64,000 bases of DNA from Microbacterium sediminis (GTDB taxonomy: Bacteria; Actinomycetota; Actinomycetes; Actinomycetales; Microbacteriaceae), in contig NZ_CP038256.1 in the NCBI RefSeq assembly GCF_004564075.1, forward strand, positions 124,001 to 188,000, written 5' to 3'. Below, piece by piece: positions 28,460 to 36,937 of this stretch (position 1 is the stretch's first letter; the number at the start of each line of letters is the position of its first letter). The notes beneath the pieces were generated by a model that saw only the letters and a program-made list of their open reading frames with translations, did no database searches and was not told the DNA's origin. The position numbers and the translations under genes were made by a program.

Positions 28460-28723
28460 ATGCCGATCGACGAGACGCAGCTGGCGGATCTGCAGAAGAC
28501 CCTGGCGGCCGACGACTATCACCTGAGCGTGGAGCGCGACGCCGACGCGGCGGTCGTGACGATCACCGCCGGCCCCGAGGCCTGCGCCGAGTGCCTCGTA
28601 CCCAAGGACCTCATGAAGCGCATGCTCGCGCCCATGGTCGGCGTCGACCCCGAGCGCATCCAGATGAACTACCCCGTCGACGTCCCCACCCTCGCAGAGA
28701 AACAGGCCCGATCCGGCCACTGA
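28460..28723 (+). CDS. Small CxxC protein at the end of the mycofactocin operon
   Basis: An 87-residue protein I do not recognise by name. It has a strong ribosome site (GAAGGAGGGG) before ATG 28460 and a central CxxC motif in PEACAECLVPKDLMKRML (Cys42 and Cys45), with beta-strand-like VVTITA just before it. The layout (about 40 residues, CxxC, amphipathic helix) is loosely like a NifU C-terminal or small thiol-redox domain; that is only a resemblance. It starts 48 bp after mftF and is the last gene before the repeat block. Confidence 0.8.
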   Translation: MPIDETQLADLQKTLAADDYHLSVERDADAAVVTITAGPEACAECLVPKDLMKRMLAPMVGVDPERIQMNYPVDVPTLAEKQARSGH

Positions 28724-28742
28724 TCGAGGCTTGGGCCCGGAG

Positions 28743-28917
28743 CTCTCGACTCGCTGCGCTCGCTCGAGCCGTCTCGGCTCCCTTCGGTCGCTCGACGAGC
28801 CCGTGGGGTTCTCGCTCGTGATGAGCCGCAGGCATCACGGCTCGTCGACCGGAGCGGCGCAGCCGCGGAGCGGAGACGGGTCGAGCGCAGCGCCGAAGGC
28901 GCGGAGTCGAGACCAAG
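28743..28917. repeat. Palindromic repeat unit 1
   Basis: 175-bp unit whose ends are inverted repeats (CTCTCGACTCG at the left, CGGAGTCGAGAC at the right) with an inner hairpin around GTGATGAGCC and the matching ATCACGGCTC. It is about 85-90 percent similar by eye to units 2 and 3. Short open frames inside it are repeat artefacts. Confidence 0.85.
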
Positions 28918-28930
28918 AGGTTCAGGCGCG

Positions 28931-29109
28931 CTCTCGACTCGTCGCTTTGCTCCTCGCTCGAGCCGTCTCCGCTCGCTTCGCTCGGTCGACGAGCCCGTGG
29001 GGCTCTCGCTCGTGATGAGCCGTAGGCATCACGGCTCGTCGACCGGAGCGGCGCCGCCGCGGAGCGGAGACGGGTCGAGCGCAGCGCGAAGCGCGGAGTC
29101 GAGACCAAG
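28931..29109. repeat. Palindromic repeat unit 2
   Basis: 179-bp copy in the same orientation, 13 bp after unit 1, with the same terminal inverted repeats, the same GTGATGAGCC/ATCACGGCTC core and the same closing GAGTCGAGACCAAG. Differences from unit 1 are scattered substitutions and small indels. Confidence 0.85.
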
Positions 29110-29124
29110 GGGGTGAGGCCCCCG

Positions 29125-29246
29125 CTCTCGACTCGTCGCTTCGCTCCTCGCTCGAGCCGTCTCCGCTCGCTTCGCTCGGTCGACGAGCCCGGGTGGTCAT
29201 CGCTCGTGATGAGCCGTAGGCATCACGGCTCACCGGCCGAGACCCC
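29125..29246. repeat. Palindromic repeat unit 3, truncated at its right side
   Basis: About 122 bp matching the left arm and core of units 1-2. After ATCACGGCTC it diverges to CACCGGCCGAGACC and ends just before the stop of the neighbouring SDR gene. The array fills the whole gap between two convergent genes and may terminate transcription from both sides. Confidence 0.8.
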
Positions 29247-29251
29247 CGGAC

Positions 29252-30157
29252 TCAGGCGCGCCAGGTCGGGGGTGGGTTGCGGTGGCGCTCCTCGTAGACC
29301 GGCGAGGCCGTGAGGAAGGGGATCGCGGCGGCGCGGCGCTCGTCGATCGGCTCGTCGGGGAACGCCTGCTCGATGGTGCGGTGACGATCGATCAGCCCGG
29401 CCTTGAACTCGGGGTGCGTGAGGATGAACATGTCCCCGCGCCGCACGCCCTCCACCACGCGCTCGCCCGCCTCCTCGGCCGACTGGTAGGGCTGCTCGCG
29501 GTCGAAGCCCGGGCGCGAGGGATCGGGCGCGGGGTAGCCGGACGCGCCGTACTTCTCCGGCCGATGGGCCGCGCCGGCGCCGATGTTGCTGTGCACGGGG
29601 CCGGGGCAGTAGGCCGAGACCCCGATGCCGTCGGGGGCGAGCTCGATGTGCATCGCCTCGCTCAGCGCGATCACGGCCGCCTTGGTCATGGAGTACAGCC
29701 CCGCCACGATCGGCATGAGCCCGCCCATCGACGCCGTGTTGACGATGTGGCCGCCCTCGCCGTGCGCGCGGATCTTCGGCAGGAACGCGAGGATGCCGTT
29801 GCCCACCCCGCGGATGTTCACATCGATGAGCCAGTCCCAGTCGGCGGGGGTCGCCGTGGCCACGGGCCCGGTGAGCCCGAGGCCGGCGTTGTTGACGAGC
29901 ACGTCCACGCGGCCGTGCGCGCGCTCGACGTCGTCGGCCAGGGCGAGCATGGCGTCGCGGTCGGTCACGTCCACCTGGCGGGCGTCGACGGCGAGCCCCG
30001 CGTCGGCGAACTCCCGCCGGGTCTCGTCGAGATGCTCCGCGCGGCGGCCCGTGACGACGACGTCGGCGCCGCGCCGCGCGAAGGCCCGCGCGATCCCGCG
30101 GCCGATGCCGCTCGTTCCCCCGGTGATGACGACGACGCTCGATGCCAGATCTCTCAT
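29252..30157 (-). CDS. SDR-family oxidoreductase
   Basis: 301-residue classical-type short-chain dehydrogenase. The cofactor motif TGGTSGIGRGIA is at residues 12-23, NNAG is at 89-92, and the catalytic pair is Tyr155/Lys159 (YSMTK). TGRRAE after the second strand suggests NADP(H) preference. The start ATG 30157 is preferred over more upstream Met codons because the Rossmann strand begins within 10 residues. It is divergent from the alcohol dehydrogenase at 30330, sharing a 172-bp intergenic region. The substrate is unknown. Confidence 0.88.
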   Translation of the reverse strand: MRDLASSVVVITGGTSGIGRGIARAFARRGADVVVTGRRAEHLDETRREFADAGLAVDARQVDVTDRDAMLALADDVERAHGRVDVLVNNAGLGLTGPVATATPADWDWLIDVNIRGVGNGILAFLPKIRAHGEGGHIVNTASMGGLMPIVAGLYSMTKAAVIALSEAMHIELAPDGIGVSAYCPGPVHSNIGAGAAHRPEKYGASGYPAPDPSRPGFDREQPYQSAEEAGERVVEGVRRGDMFILTHPEFKAGLIDRHRTIEQAFPDEPIDERRAAAIPFLTASPVYEERHRNPPPTWRA

Positions 30158-30188
30158 GAGGGCATGAGACCGTGCGCCGGCGGGGCCG

Positions 30189-30217
30189 CCCAACTTGTCT
30201 TCCGGGAGGCAGAAGAC
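30189..30217. promoter_or_regulatory. Possible regulatory site between SDR and NDMA-type dehydrogenase
   Basis: CCCAACTTGTCTTCC (30189-30203) matches 13 of 15 bases of CCCAAGTTGTCATCC at 37991-38005, before the ABC transporter operon. It overlaps an inverted repeat GTCTTC (30197-30202) with GAAGAC (30212-30217). TTGTC could be a -35 element. A shared regulator is possible but unproven. Confidence 0.35.
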
Positions 30218-30329
30218 GCGTGTGCGGCCGCCGGATCCGGTCGCACCGTAGACACAGCACGCGACGGAGCAGCCGCGGACGAGGTCGTCCGCGAGAGCGC
30301 CCGTCGCCGAGGTCGACGGGAGACATCAC

Positions 30330-31487
30330 ATGAGCATCACCGCAGAAGCCCTCGAAACCGCCGCGCCGCCGGTGACGGCGATCACCACGCGCGCCGCCGT
30401 GTGCCGGGGGCCGGGTGAGCCGTGGGAGGTGACCGAGCTCGAGCTCGACCCGCCGGGCCCGAACGAGATCCGCGTGAAGGTGATCGCCGCCGGCATGTGC
30501 CACTCCGACGATCACATCCAGAAGGGCGACGCGCCCATGCGCATGCCCGTCGTCGGCGGACACGAGGGCGCCGGCATCGTCGACGCGGTGGGTCCGGGCG
30601 TCACGCGCGCCAAGCTCGGCGACCACGTCGTGTTCTCATTCATCCCGGCCTGCGGCAAGTGCCGCTACTGCTCCACGGGCCACCAGAACCTCTGCGACGC
30701 CGGCAAGAACGCCGCCACGGGCGAGTTCCCCGACGGCACCTTCCGCTTCCACAAGGACGGCGAGGACTTCGGCGGGCTGTGCGTGCTCGGCACCTTCTCG
30801 CAGTACACGGTCGTCTCGGAGTACTCGGTGGTCCCGATCCCCGACGACATCCCCTTCGAGGTCGCCTGCCTCGTCGGCTGCGCCGTGCCGACCGGCTGGG
30901 GCACCGCGGTGCACGCCGCGGGCGTGCGGGCCGGCGAGACCGTCGTCATCTACGGCGCCGGCGGCGTCGGCAGCAACGCCGTGCAGGGCGCGTCGCTGGC
31001 CGGGGCGCAGCGCGTCGTGGTCGTCGACCCCGTGGAGTTCAAGCGCACGATGGCGCTCGAGCACTTCGGCGCCACCCACGCGTTCGCGACGGCCGAGGAG
31101 GCGCACGCGTTCATCGTCGACGCCACGTGGGGCGAGCTGGCCGACCACGCGATCATCACCGTCTCCGCGCTGCACGACGAGGTGATCCACAACGCGATCA
31201 ACATCGTCGGCAAGTGCGGTCAGGTCACGATCACCGCCGTCGGCAACGGCTGGATCGAGGAGAACCCGGGCATGCTGATCGGCTTCCAGCGCCGCATCCA
31301 GGGCGCGATCTTCGGCGGCTGCAACCCGCTGTTCGACGTGCCGCGGCTGCTGAGCATGTACAAGAACGGCCACCTCAAGCTCGACGAGCTCGTCACGAAC
31401 ACCTACCGGCTCGAGACCGTCAACGAGGGCTACCAGGACATGTTGGACGGCAAGAACATCCGCGGCGTCGTCCTGCTCGAGCACTGA
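30330..31487 (+). CDS. NDMA-dependent zinc alcohol dehydrogenase, mycofactocin-type (first copy)
   Basis: 385-residue medium-chain alcohol dehydrogenase. Catalytic zinc region AAGMCHSDDH and GGHEGAGIVDAVG; structural zinc cysteines in CGKCRYCSTGHQNLC; cofactor motif GAGGVGSNAVQG. The FHKDGEDFGGLCVLGTFSQYTVV segment is characteristic of the NDMA-dependent (nicotinoprotein) group, whose bound NADH needs an external acceptor, now understood to be mycofactocin. An N-terminal stretch of about 20 residues precedes the domain. It is the first gene of a rightward run with an aldehyde dehydrogenase and a paralogue. Confidence 0.93.
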   Translation: MSITAEALETAAPPVTAITTRAAVCRGPGEPWEVTELELDPPGPNEIRVKVIAAGMCHSDDHIQKGDAPMRMPVVGGHEGAGIVDAVGPGVTRAKLGDHVVFSFIPACGKCRYCSTGHQNLCDAGKNAATGEFPDGTFRFHKDGEDFGGLCVLGTFSQYTVVSEYSVVPIPDDIPFEVACLVGCAVPTGWGTAVHAAGVRAGETVVIYGAGGVGSNAVQGASLAGAQRVVVVDPVEFKRTMALEHFGATHAFATAEEAHAFIVDATWGELADHAIITVSALHDEVIHNAINIVGKCGQVTITAVGNGWIEENPGMLIGFQRRIQGAIFGGCNPLFDVPRLLSMYKNGHLKLDELVTNTYRLETVNEGYQDMLDGKNIRGVVLLEH

Positions 31488-31518
31488 CACCGATCAACCA
31501 GCGAAGGACGTTGTCGAA

Positions 31519-33009
31519 ATGACCATCATCAGCGAGTCCGCCCCCGCGGACGTCCAGAGCCTCGTCGTCGACGGCTCGCAGCTCATCGGCGGCGAATGGG
31601 TGCCGTCGCACACCGGCGAGACCATCGAGGTCCGCAACCCCGCCAACCGTGAGATCATCGCCCGCGTCCCCCGCAGCGACGCCGCCGACGTCGAGGCCGC
31701 CGTCCAGGCCGGCGAGCGCGCGTTCCCCGCGTGGCGCGACCTCAACGCCACCGCCCGCGCCGGCCTGCTGTTCCGCTGGGCCGACCTCATCGACGCCAAC
31801 GGCGTCGCGCTCGACAGCCTCGAGTCGCAGGAGGTGGGCCGCCCCAGCTGGGGGCCCTACGGCGTCGGCGGCCAGGTGCGCTTCATCGCCGGCCAGGCCG
31901 ACAAGGTGCAGGGCGTGTCGCTGCCCACCTACTCGCCCGACACCGTCGGCTACACGCTGCGCGAGCCGTACGGCGTGGTCGGCGCGATCATCCCGTGGAA
32001 CGCCCCGGGGCCGATGTTCGCCACCGAGGTGGCCGCGGCGATCGCGGCGGGAAACACCATCGTGATCAAGCCCGCCGAGGACGCCCCGCTCACGCCGCTG
32101 GCGCTGGCGAAGCTGGCGCTCGAGGCGGGCATCCCCGCCGGCGTCATCAACGTCGTCACCGGCTACGGCGGCGAGGCGGGCGCGGCCATCCCGGAGCACC
32201 CGCGCATCCGCCGGATCGGCTTCACGGGATCGCCGCAGACCGGCCGTACCATCATGGCGGCCTGTGCGCGCAACCTCACGCCGCTGCACCTGGAGTTGGG
32301 CGGCAAGTCGCCGCAGGTGATCTTCGCCGACGCCGACCTCGACACCGCGATCCCGGCGATCGCCGCCGGCATCACCCTCAACACGGGTCAGATCTGCGCG
32401 GCCGGCTCGCGCGTGGTCGTGGAGCGCAGCGTCCACCAGGAGGTGGTGGAGCGCCTCGCCGCGGCGATGCAGAAGGTCACCGTCGGCCCGTGGCACCAGC
32501 GCGTGAACATGGGCCCGCTCATCAACGAGAAGCAGCACGAGCGGGTGTGCGGCTACATCGACATCGGCAAGGAGCAGGGCGCGACGCTCGTCACGGGCGG
32601 CGGCCGCCCGCAGGGCGCCGAGTTCGCCGACGGCTGGTTCGTGGAGCCGACGCTGTTCGACAACGTCTCGCCCGACATGCGCATCGCGCAGGAGGAGATC
32701 TTCGGCCCCGTGCTCTCGGTGATCCCGGTCGACGACGAGCAGCAGGCGATCGAGGTCGCCAACGGCGTCGAGTACGGCCTCGTCGCCTCGGTGTGGACCC
32801 AGAGCGTCGGCCGGGCGGTGCGGATGTCGCGCGCCCTGCAGGCCGGGCAGGTGGGCGTCAACAACGCCCTCGGCGCCGGCGTCATCGGCGGCCCCTTCGG
32901 CGGCTACAAGAACAGCGGGTTCGGTCGCACCATGGGGGCCGACTCGGTCCTCGACTGGACCCAGATCAAGACCGTTTCGATGCGCGAAGCTCCGCTTCCG
33001 CGGTTCTGA
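31519..33009 (+). CDS. Aldehyde dehydrogenase (NAD(P)-dependent)
   Basis: 496-residue ALDH superfamily enzyme oxidising an aldehyde to an acid. The catalytic Cys293 lies in NTGQICAAGSR and the general-base Glu259 in LELGGKSPQ. The cofactor region includes IPWNAPGPMF and FTGSPQTGRTI. It lies 31 bp after one NDMA-type alcohol dehydrogenase and 11 bp before the other, so it probably removes the aldehyde both produce. Confidence 0.95.
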   Translation: MTIISESAPADVQSLVVDGSQLIGGEWVPSHTGETIEVRNPANREIIARVPRSDAADVEAAVQAGERAFPAWRDLNATARAGLLFRWADLIDANGVALDSLESQEVGRPSWGPYGVGGQVRFIAGQADKVQGVSLPTYSPDTVGYTLREPYGVVGAIIPWNAPGPMFATEVAAAIAAGNTIVIKPAEDAPLTPLALAKLALEAGIPAGVINVVTGYGGEAGAAIPEHPRIRRIGFTGSPQTGRTIMAACARNLTPLHLELGGKSPQVIFADADLDTAIPAIAAGITLNTGQICAAGSRVVVERSVHQEVVERLAAAMQKVTVGPWHQRVNMGPLINEKQHERVCGYIDIGKEQGATLVTGGGRPQGAEFADGWFVEPTLFDNVSPDMRIAQEEIFGPVLSVIPVDDEQQAIEVANGVEYGLVASVWTQSVGRAVRMSRALQAGQVGVNNALGAGVIGGPFGGYKNSGFGRTMGADSVLDWTQIKTVSMREAPLPRF

Positions 33010-33020
33010 GGAGACTTTCG

Positions 33021-34142
33021 ATGGCGACGATCACGACGCGCGCGGCAGTGGCGCATCAGGCGCACACGGGCTGGGAGATCACGGAGCTCCAGCTCGACGA
33101 CCCGAAGGAGCACGAGGTCCGCATCAAGTTCGCCGCGAGCGGCCTGTGCCACTCCGACGATCACATCACCCACGGCGACGCCCCCGTCCGCATGCCCATC
33201 GTGGGCGGGCACGAGGGCGCCGGCTGGGTGGAGTCGGTGGGCCCGAACGTCACCCGGGTCAAGCCGGGCGACCGGGTGGTGTGCTCGTACATCCCGGCGT
33301 GCGGCGCCTGCCGGCCCTGCTCGCTCGGGCACCAGAACATGTGCGTGAAGGGCCTCAACGCCGGCACGGGCATGTTCCTCGACGGCACGTACCGCTTCCA
33401 CAAGGACGGCGAGGACTACGGCGGCTTCTGCTCGCTCGGCACGTTCTCGGAGTACGCCGTCGTCTCGGAATGGGCCGTCGTGCCGATCCCCGACGACATC
33501 CCGTTCGAGGTCGCCTCGCTGGTGGGCTGCGGCGTGCCGACGGGCTGGGGCTCGGCGGTGTACGCGGCGGGCGTGAAGCCGGGCGACACGGTCGTGATCT
33601 TCGGCGCCGGCGGCGTCGGCAGCAACGCCGTGCAGGGCGCCCGCTACGCGGGGGCGAAGAACGTCGTGGTCATCGACCCCGTGGAGTTCAAGCGCGACAA
33701 CGCCCTCTCGCTCGGCGCGACGCACGCCTTCGCCGACCCGGAGGAGGCGCACGAGTTCATCGTCGAGGAGACCTGGGGTCAGTTGGCCGACCACGCGATC
33801 ATGACCCCCGACGCCGTGACCGAGGAGATGGTCAACCGCGCCGTGCTCATGACGGGCAAGGGCGGCAAGACCACGATCACCGCCGTCGGCCACCTCACCG
33901 AGAAGGCCGTGCACGTGCACGCGGGCCTGCTCATCAGCTACCAGCGGCAGATCCGCGGGGCGCTGTTCGGCGACTGCAACCCGCTCTACGACATCCCCAA
34001 GCTCCTGGGCCTGTACCGCCGGGGCGACCTGAAGATCAAGGAGCTGATCACCAACACGTACACGCTCGATCAGGTCAACGACGCCTACGACGACCTGCAC
34101 GCCGGGAAGAACATCCGCAGCGTGATCCTGCACGAGGGCTGA
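33021..34142 (+). CDS. NDMA-dependent zinc alcohol dehydrogenase, mycofactocin-type (second copy)
   Basis: 373-residue paralogue of the gene at 30330, with SGLCHSDDHITHGDAP, the structural zinc motif CGACRPCSLGHQNMC, and the same GAGGVGSNAVQG and FHKDGEDYGGFCSLGTFSEYAVVSE blocks. It lacks the N-terminal extension of copy 1. The divergence between copies suggests different substrate ranges or two steps of one pathway (for example a diol). The UGSC gene starts 3 bp after its stop. Confidence 0.93.
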   Translation: MATITTRAAVAHQAHTGWEITELQLDDPKEHEVRIKFAASGLCHSDDHITHGDAPVRMPIVGGHEGAGWVESVGPNVTRVKPGDRVVCSYIPACGACRPCSLGHQNMCVKGLNAGTGMFLDGTYRFHKDGEDYGGFCSLGTFSEYAVVSEWAVVPIPDDIPFEVASLVGCGVPTGWGSAVYAAGVKPGDTVVIFGAGGVGSNAVQGARYAGAKNVVVIDPVEFKRDNALSLGATHAFADPEEAHEFIVEETWGQLADHAIMTPDAVTEEMVNRAVLMTGKGGKTTITAVGHLTEKAVHVHAGLLISYQRQIRGALFGDCNPLYDIPKLLGLYRRGDLKIKELITNTYTLDQVNDAYDDLHAGKNIRSVILHEG

Positions 34143-34145
34143 CCC

Positions 34146-34682
34146 ATGGTGAACCCGATCCTCGATCCGACGGGCACCGTCAAGGCGAAGACGGCCGGCG
34201 GCCTCGCGCCGCGGCGCTCGCTCGAGGGGGCGCGCGTCGGACTGCTCGACAACACCAAGCACAACGCGATGCTCTTCCTGCAGGAGGTGGGCCGGCTGCT
34301 CGTCGACGAGGCGGGGGCCCGCGAGGTGAGCATCGTCGAGACGAAGCAGAGCTTCTCGGTGCCCGTCGACGACGAGATCGTTGCGCGCTACCGCGAGGCC
34401 GCCGACGTCGTGATCACCGGGGTGGGCGACTGCGGATCGTGCAGCGCGGCCGCCGTGGCCGACGGCATCGCCTTCGAGAAGGCCGGGCTGCCGGCGGCGG
34501 TGGTCCTCACCGACGCGTTCACGACCACCGGCCGCATGATGGCCGGGGTGCAGGGCGACCCCGACTACGAGTGGATCACCACCGAGCACCCGATGGCGGC
34601 CCTCGGCGAGGACGAGGTGCGGGAGCGGGCGCGGCGGCTGCTGCCCGAGATCGTGCACACGCTGACGGAGCAGGCCTCGTGA
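34146..34682 (+). CDS. UGSC-motif family protein, cysteine form
   Basis: 178-residue protein with the motif GVGDCGSCSAAAV, in which Cys96-Gly97-Ser98-Cys99 takes the place of the U-G-S-C motif of a family known as UGSC (seleno)proteins. The key codon is TGC (34431-34433), so this is a non-selenocysteine member. The following KAGLPAAVVLTDAFTTTGRMMA recalls the region after the redox residue in glycine/proline reductase B subunits (my comparison from memory). The function is unknown; a thiol redox or reductase role is plausible. It is 3 bp after the second alcohol dehydrogenase and overlaps its partner gene by 4 bp. Confidence 0.82.
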   Translation: MVNPILDPTGTVKAKTAGGLAPRRSLEGARVGLLDNTKHNAMLFLQEVGRLLVDEAGAREVSIVETKQSFSVPVDDEIVARYREAADVVITGVGDCGSCSAAAVADGIAFEKAGLPAAVVLTDAFTTTGRMMAGVQGDPDYEWITTEHPMAALGEDEVRERARRLLPEIVHTLTEQAS

Positions 34683-35734
34683 GCGCGCCGGATCCCGACG
34701 TCGCCCAGGAGGCGATCGAGTACGCCTACGCCCAGGGCTGGTCGGACGGGCTGCCGCTCGTTCCCGTCAGCGAGCCGCTGCTCGACCGGTTCCTGGCGCA
34801 GACGGCTCGGCGGCCCGACGACGTCATCGGCCACATGCCGCAGGTCGACCGCGAGGTCACCGTGCGCACGGCGGCGATCAACGCCGCGATGGCCGGCTGC
34901 CTGCCCGAGTACTTCCCGGTCGTGCTCGCCGCCTGGGACGCGCTCATGCGCGAGCGGGCCGCGAAGGGCGGCGGCTGGCAGTCGACGAGCGGGCCGGCGC
35001 CGCTGATCATCGTGAACGGGCCGGTGCGCGAGCGCCTCGGCCTCAACAGCACGGGCGGCATCTTCGGCCCCGGCTTCCGCGCCAACGCCACCATCCCGCG
35101 CGCGATCGGCCTCATCGTGCGCAACGCGTTCGGGGTGCGGCCGCACGAACTCGAGCAGGCGACGCAGGGCATCCCGGGCCGCTGGGCGATCTGCTTCGGC
35201 GAGAACGAGGAGGACAGCCCCTGGGCGCCGCTGGCGGAGGAGCTCGGCACCCCGGGTGATGCCGTCACCACCACACTGCTGCGCACGAGCGAGTATGTGG
35301 ACAACCGGCACACCCAGGACGCCGAGCAGCTGCTGGGCGACTTCGCCGACACCATCGGCCGCTCCGGATCGTGGATCTTCCGCCACGCGCAGGTCGGGCT
35401 CGTGCTGTGCCCCGAGCACGCCGAGCGGCTCGCCGTCGCCGGCTTCGACCGCCGCGGCATCGCCGAGTGGCTGGCCGAGCGCTCGGGTCGCACCACCGCG
35501 CAGCTCGCGCGGGCCGGCAAGGACCACGCCGACGAGCGCGGGGTGCGCTTCCCGCGCGGCGACGGCGACCCCGAGGCGTTCCAGCGCACGATCGCCGATC
35601 CGGCGGGGATGCTCATCGCGGTCGCGGGCGCCCGCACGGCGGCGATCTCGATGGTTGTGCGCTACTTCGCCGACTGGTCGGGATCGGCGGTGCCGATCGA
35701 GGCGCCCGTCGCCGCGGCCGTCGGCGCACGGTGA
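34679..35734 (+). CDS. Conserved protein paired with the UGSC protein
   Basis: 351-residue protein, starting with GTG 34679 inside the UGSC stop (GTGA overlap). I do not know a function. Visible features are YAYAQGWSDGLPLVPVSE near the N-terminus, a Gly-rich block LNSTGGIFGPGFRANATIPRAIGL in the middle, FGENEEDSPW and a DPAGMLIAVAGARTAAIS segment near the end. No signal peptide or membrane helix is evident. Tight coupling suggests it forms a complex with the UGSC protein, perhaps as the large subunit of a redox enzyme. Confidence 0.8.
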   Translation: MSAPDPDVAQEAIEYAYAQGWSDGLPLVPVSEPLLDRFLAQTARRPDDVIGHMPQVDREVTVRTAAINAAMAGCLPEYFPVVLAAWDALMRERAAKGGGWQSTSGPAPLIIVNGPVRERLGLNSTGGIFGPGFRANATIPRAIGLIVRNAFGVRPHELEQATQGIPGRWAICFGENEEDSPWAPLAEELGTPGDAVTTTLLRTSEYVDNRHTQDAEQLLGDFADTIGRSGSWIFRHAQVGLVLCPEHAERLAVAGFDRRGIAEWLAERSGRTTAQLARAGKDHADERGVRFPRGDGDPEAFQRTIADPAGMLIAVAGARTAAISMVVRYFADWSGSAVPIEAPVAAAVGAR

Positions 35735-35803
35735 GCCCGACGCGCGCCCCCGGTCGTCGGCCGGCGTGAGCGCCCAGACCACACACGCAACGAAGGAGAC
35801 CCC

Positions 35804-36910
35804 ATGCCCCAGATGGTGCGAGCGGCCGTGCAGACCGGCCCGCGCAAGATCGAGATGCGCGAGTACCCGCGCCCGCAGATCGGGCCCGACGACGGCCTGC
35901 TCCGCGTGGAGGCCAACGGCATCTGCGGCAGCGACGTCGAGATCTTCGCCGGGCACATCGGCGCCCCCGACCGCGGGCCGTTCATCCCCGGCCACGAGCC
36001 CATGGGCATCGTGGAGGAGGTCGGCGAGCGCGCGGCCGAGCGCTGGGGCGTGCAGCCCGGCGACCGCGTCGCGCTCGAGGTGATCGTGCCGTGCCGCGCC
36101 TGCAGCGACTGCCTCACGGGCCGGTACCAGGCGTGCCGGTTCCGCAAGTACGGCCACGGCGTCACGGGCATCGAGGTGGCGCCCACGCTCTGGGGCGGGT
36201 TCGCCGAGTACATGTACCTGTCGCCGACCTCGGTGCTGCACCGCGTCTCGAACGACCTGCCGGTCGAGGTCGCCGCCATGTACAACCCCCTCGGCGCCGG
36301 CGTGCGCTGGGCGGCGCAGCTGGGCGAGATCGGCCTGGGCGACACCGTCGTGGTGCTCGGCTCGGGCCAGCGGGGCATCGCCGCCGTCGCCGCCGCCAAG
36401 GCCGCGGGCGCCGGCACCGTGATCATCACGGGCCTTGCCAGCGACGGCCACAAGCTCGAGCTGGCGCGGGAGTTCGGCGCCGACCACACCGTGGTCGTCG
36501 ACGGCGCCGACGGCCGCGACGTCGTCGAGGTGGTGCGCGAGCTCACGAACGGCGAGATGGCCGACGTGGCGCTCGACCTCACGCCGATGGCCGCCGGCCC
36601 CGTCACCGACGCGCTGCACGCCGTGCGCCACGGCGGCATCGTGGTGCTCGCCGGGCTCAAGGGCGGGCGCGAGATCCCGCTCGTGACCGACTTCATCATC
36701 AACCGCGGGCTGACCGTCAAGGGCGCGTTCGGGGTGGACGCCGACGCGAACAAGGCCGCCATCGCGCTGCTGGAGTCGGGCCGCTTCCCGTTCGAGAAGC
36801 TGCACACGCACACGTTCGGGCTGGACGAGGTGGGTCTCGCGATCGACACCCTCTCCGGCAAGGCGGGGGACGGCTCCGCGGTGCACGTGTCGGTGCACCC
36901 GAACGGCTGA
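35804..36910 (+). CDS. Zinc-binding medium-chain dehydrogenase
   Basis: 368-residue threonine/sorbitol-dehydrogenase-like enzyme. The catalytic-zinc cysteine is in NGICGSDVEIF, the second ligand in PGHEPMGIVEEVG, and structural zinc cysteines are in CRACSDCLTGRYQAC. The cofactor motif is VLGSGQRGIAA, where the usual GxGxxG is degenerate (GSGQRG). The ribosome site AAGGAG precedes ATG 35804. It is distinct from the NDMA-type enzymes and is followed 27 bp later by an amidohydrolase. Confidence 0.9.
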   Translation: MPQMVRAAVQTGPRKIEMREYPRPQIGPDDGLLRVEANGICGSDVEIFAGHIGAPDRGPFIPGHEPMGIVEEVGERAAERWGVQPGDRVALEVIVPCRACSDCLTGRYQACRFRKYGHGVTGIEVAPTLWGGFAEYMYLSPTSVLHRVSNDLPVEVAAMYNPLGAGVRWAAQLGEIGLGDTVVVLGSGQRGIAAVAAAKAAGAGTVIITGLASDGHKLELAREFGADHTVVVDGADGRDVVEVVRELTNGEMADVALDLTPMAAGPVTDALHAVRHGGIVVLAGLKGGREIPLVTDFIINRGLTVKGAFGVDADANKAAIALLESGRFPFEKLHTHTFGLDEVGLAIDTLSGKAGDGSAVHVSVHPNG

Positions 36911-36937
36911 CCCCGCCCCCGAGTCGAAGGAGACCCC

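Noticed and set aside
28731..29313. Several 60-165 codon open frames in the repeat block
   Set aside because: They are repeated copies of the same palindromic DNA read in different frames, with no separate ribosome sites.
34431..34433. Selenocysteine in the UGSC protein
   Set aside because: The codon at the motif position is TGC, so this member uses cysteine.
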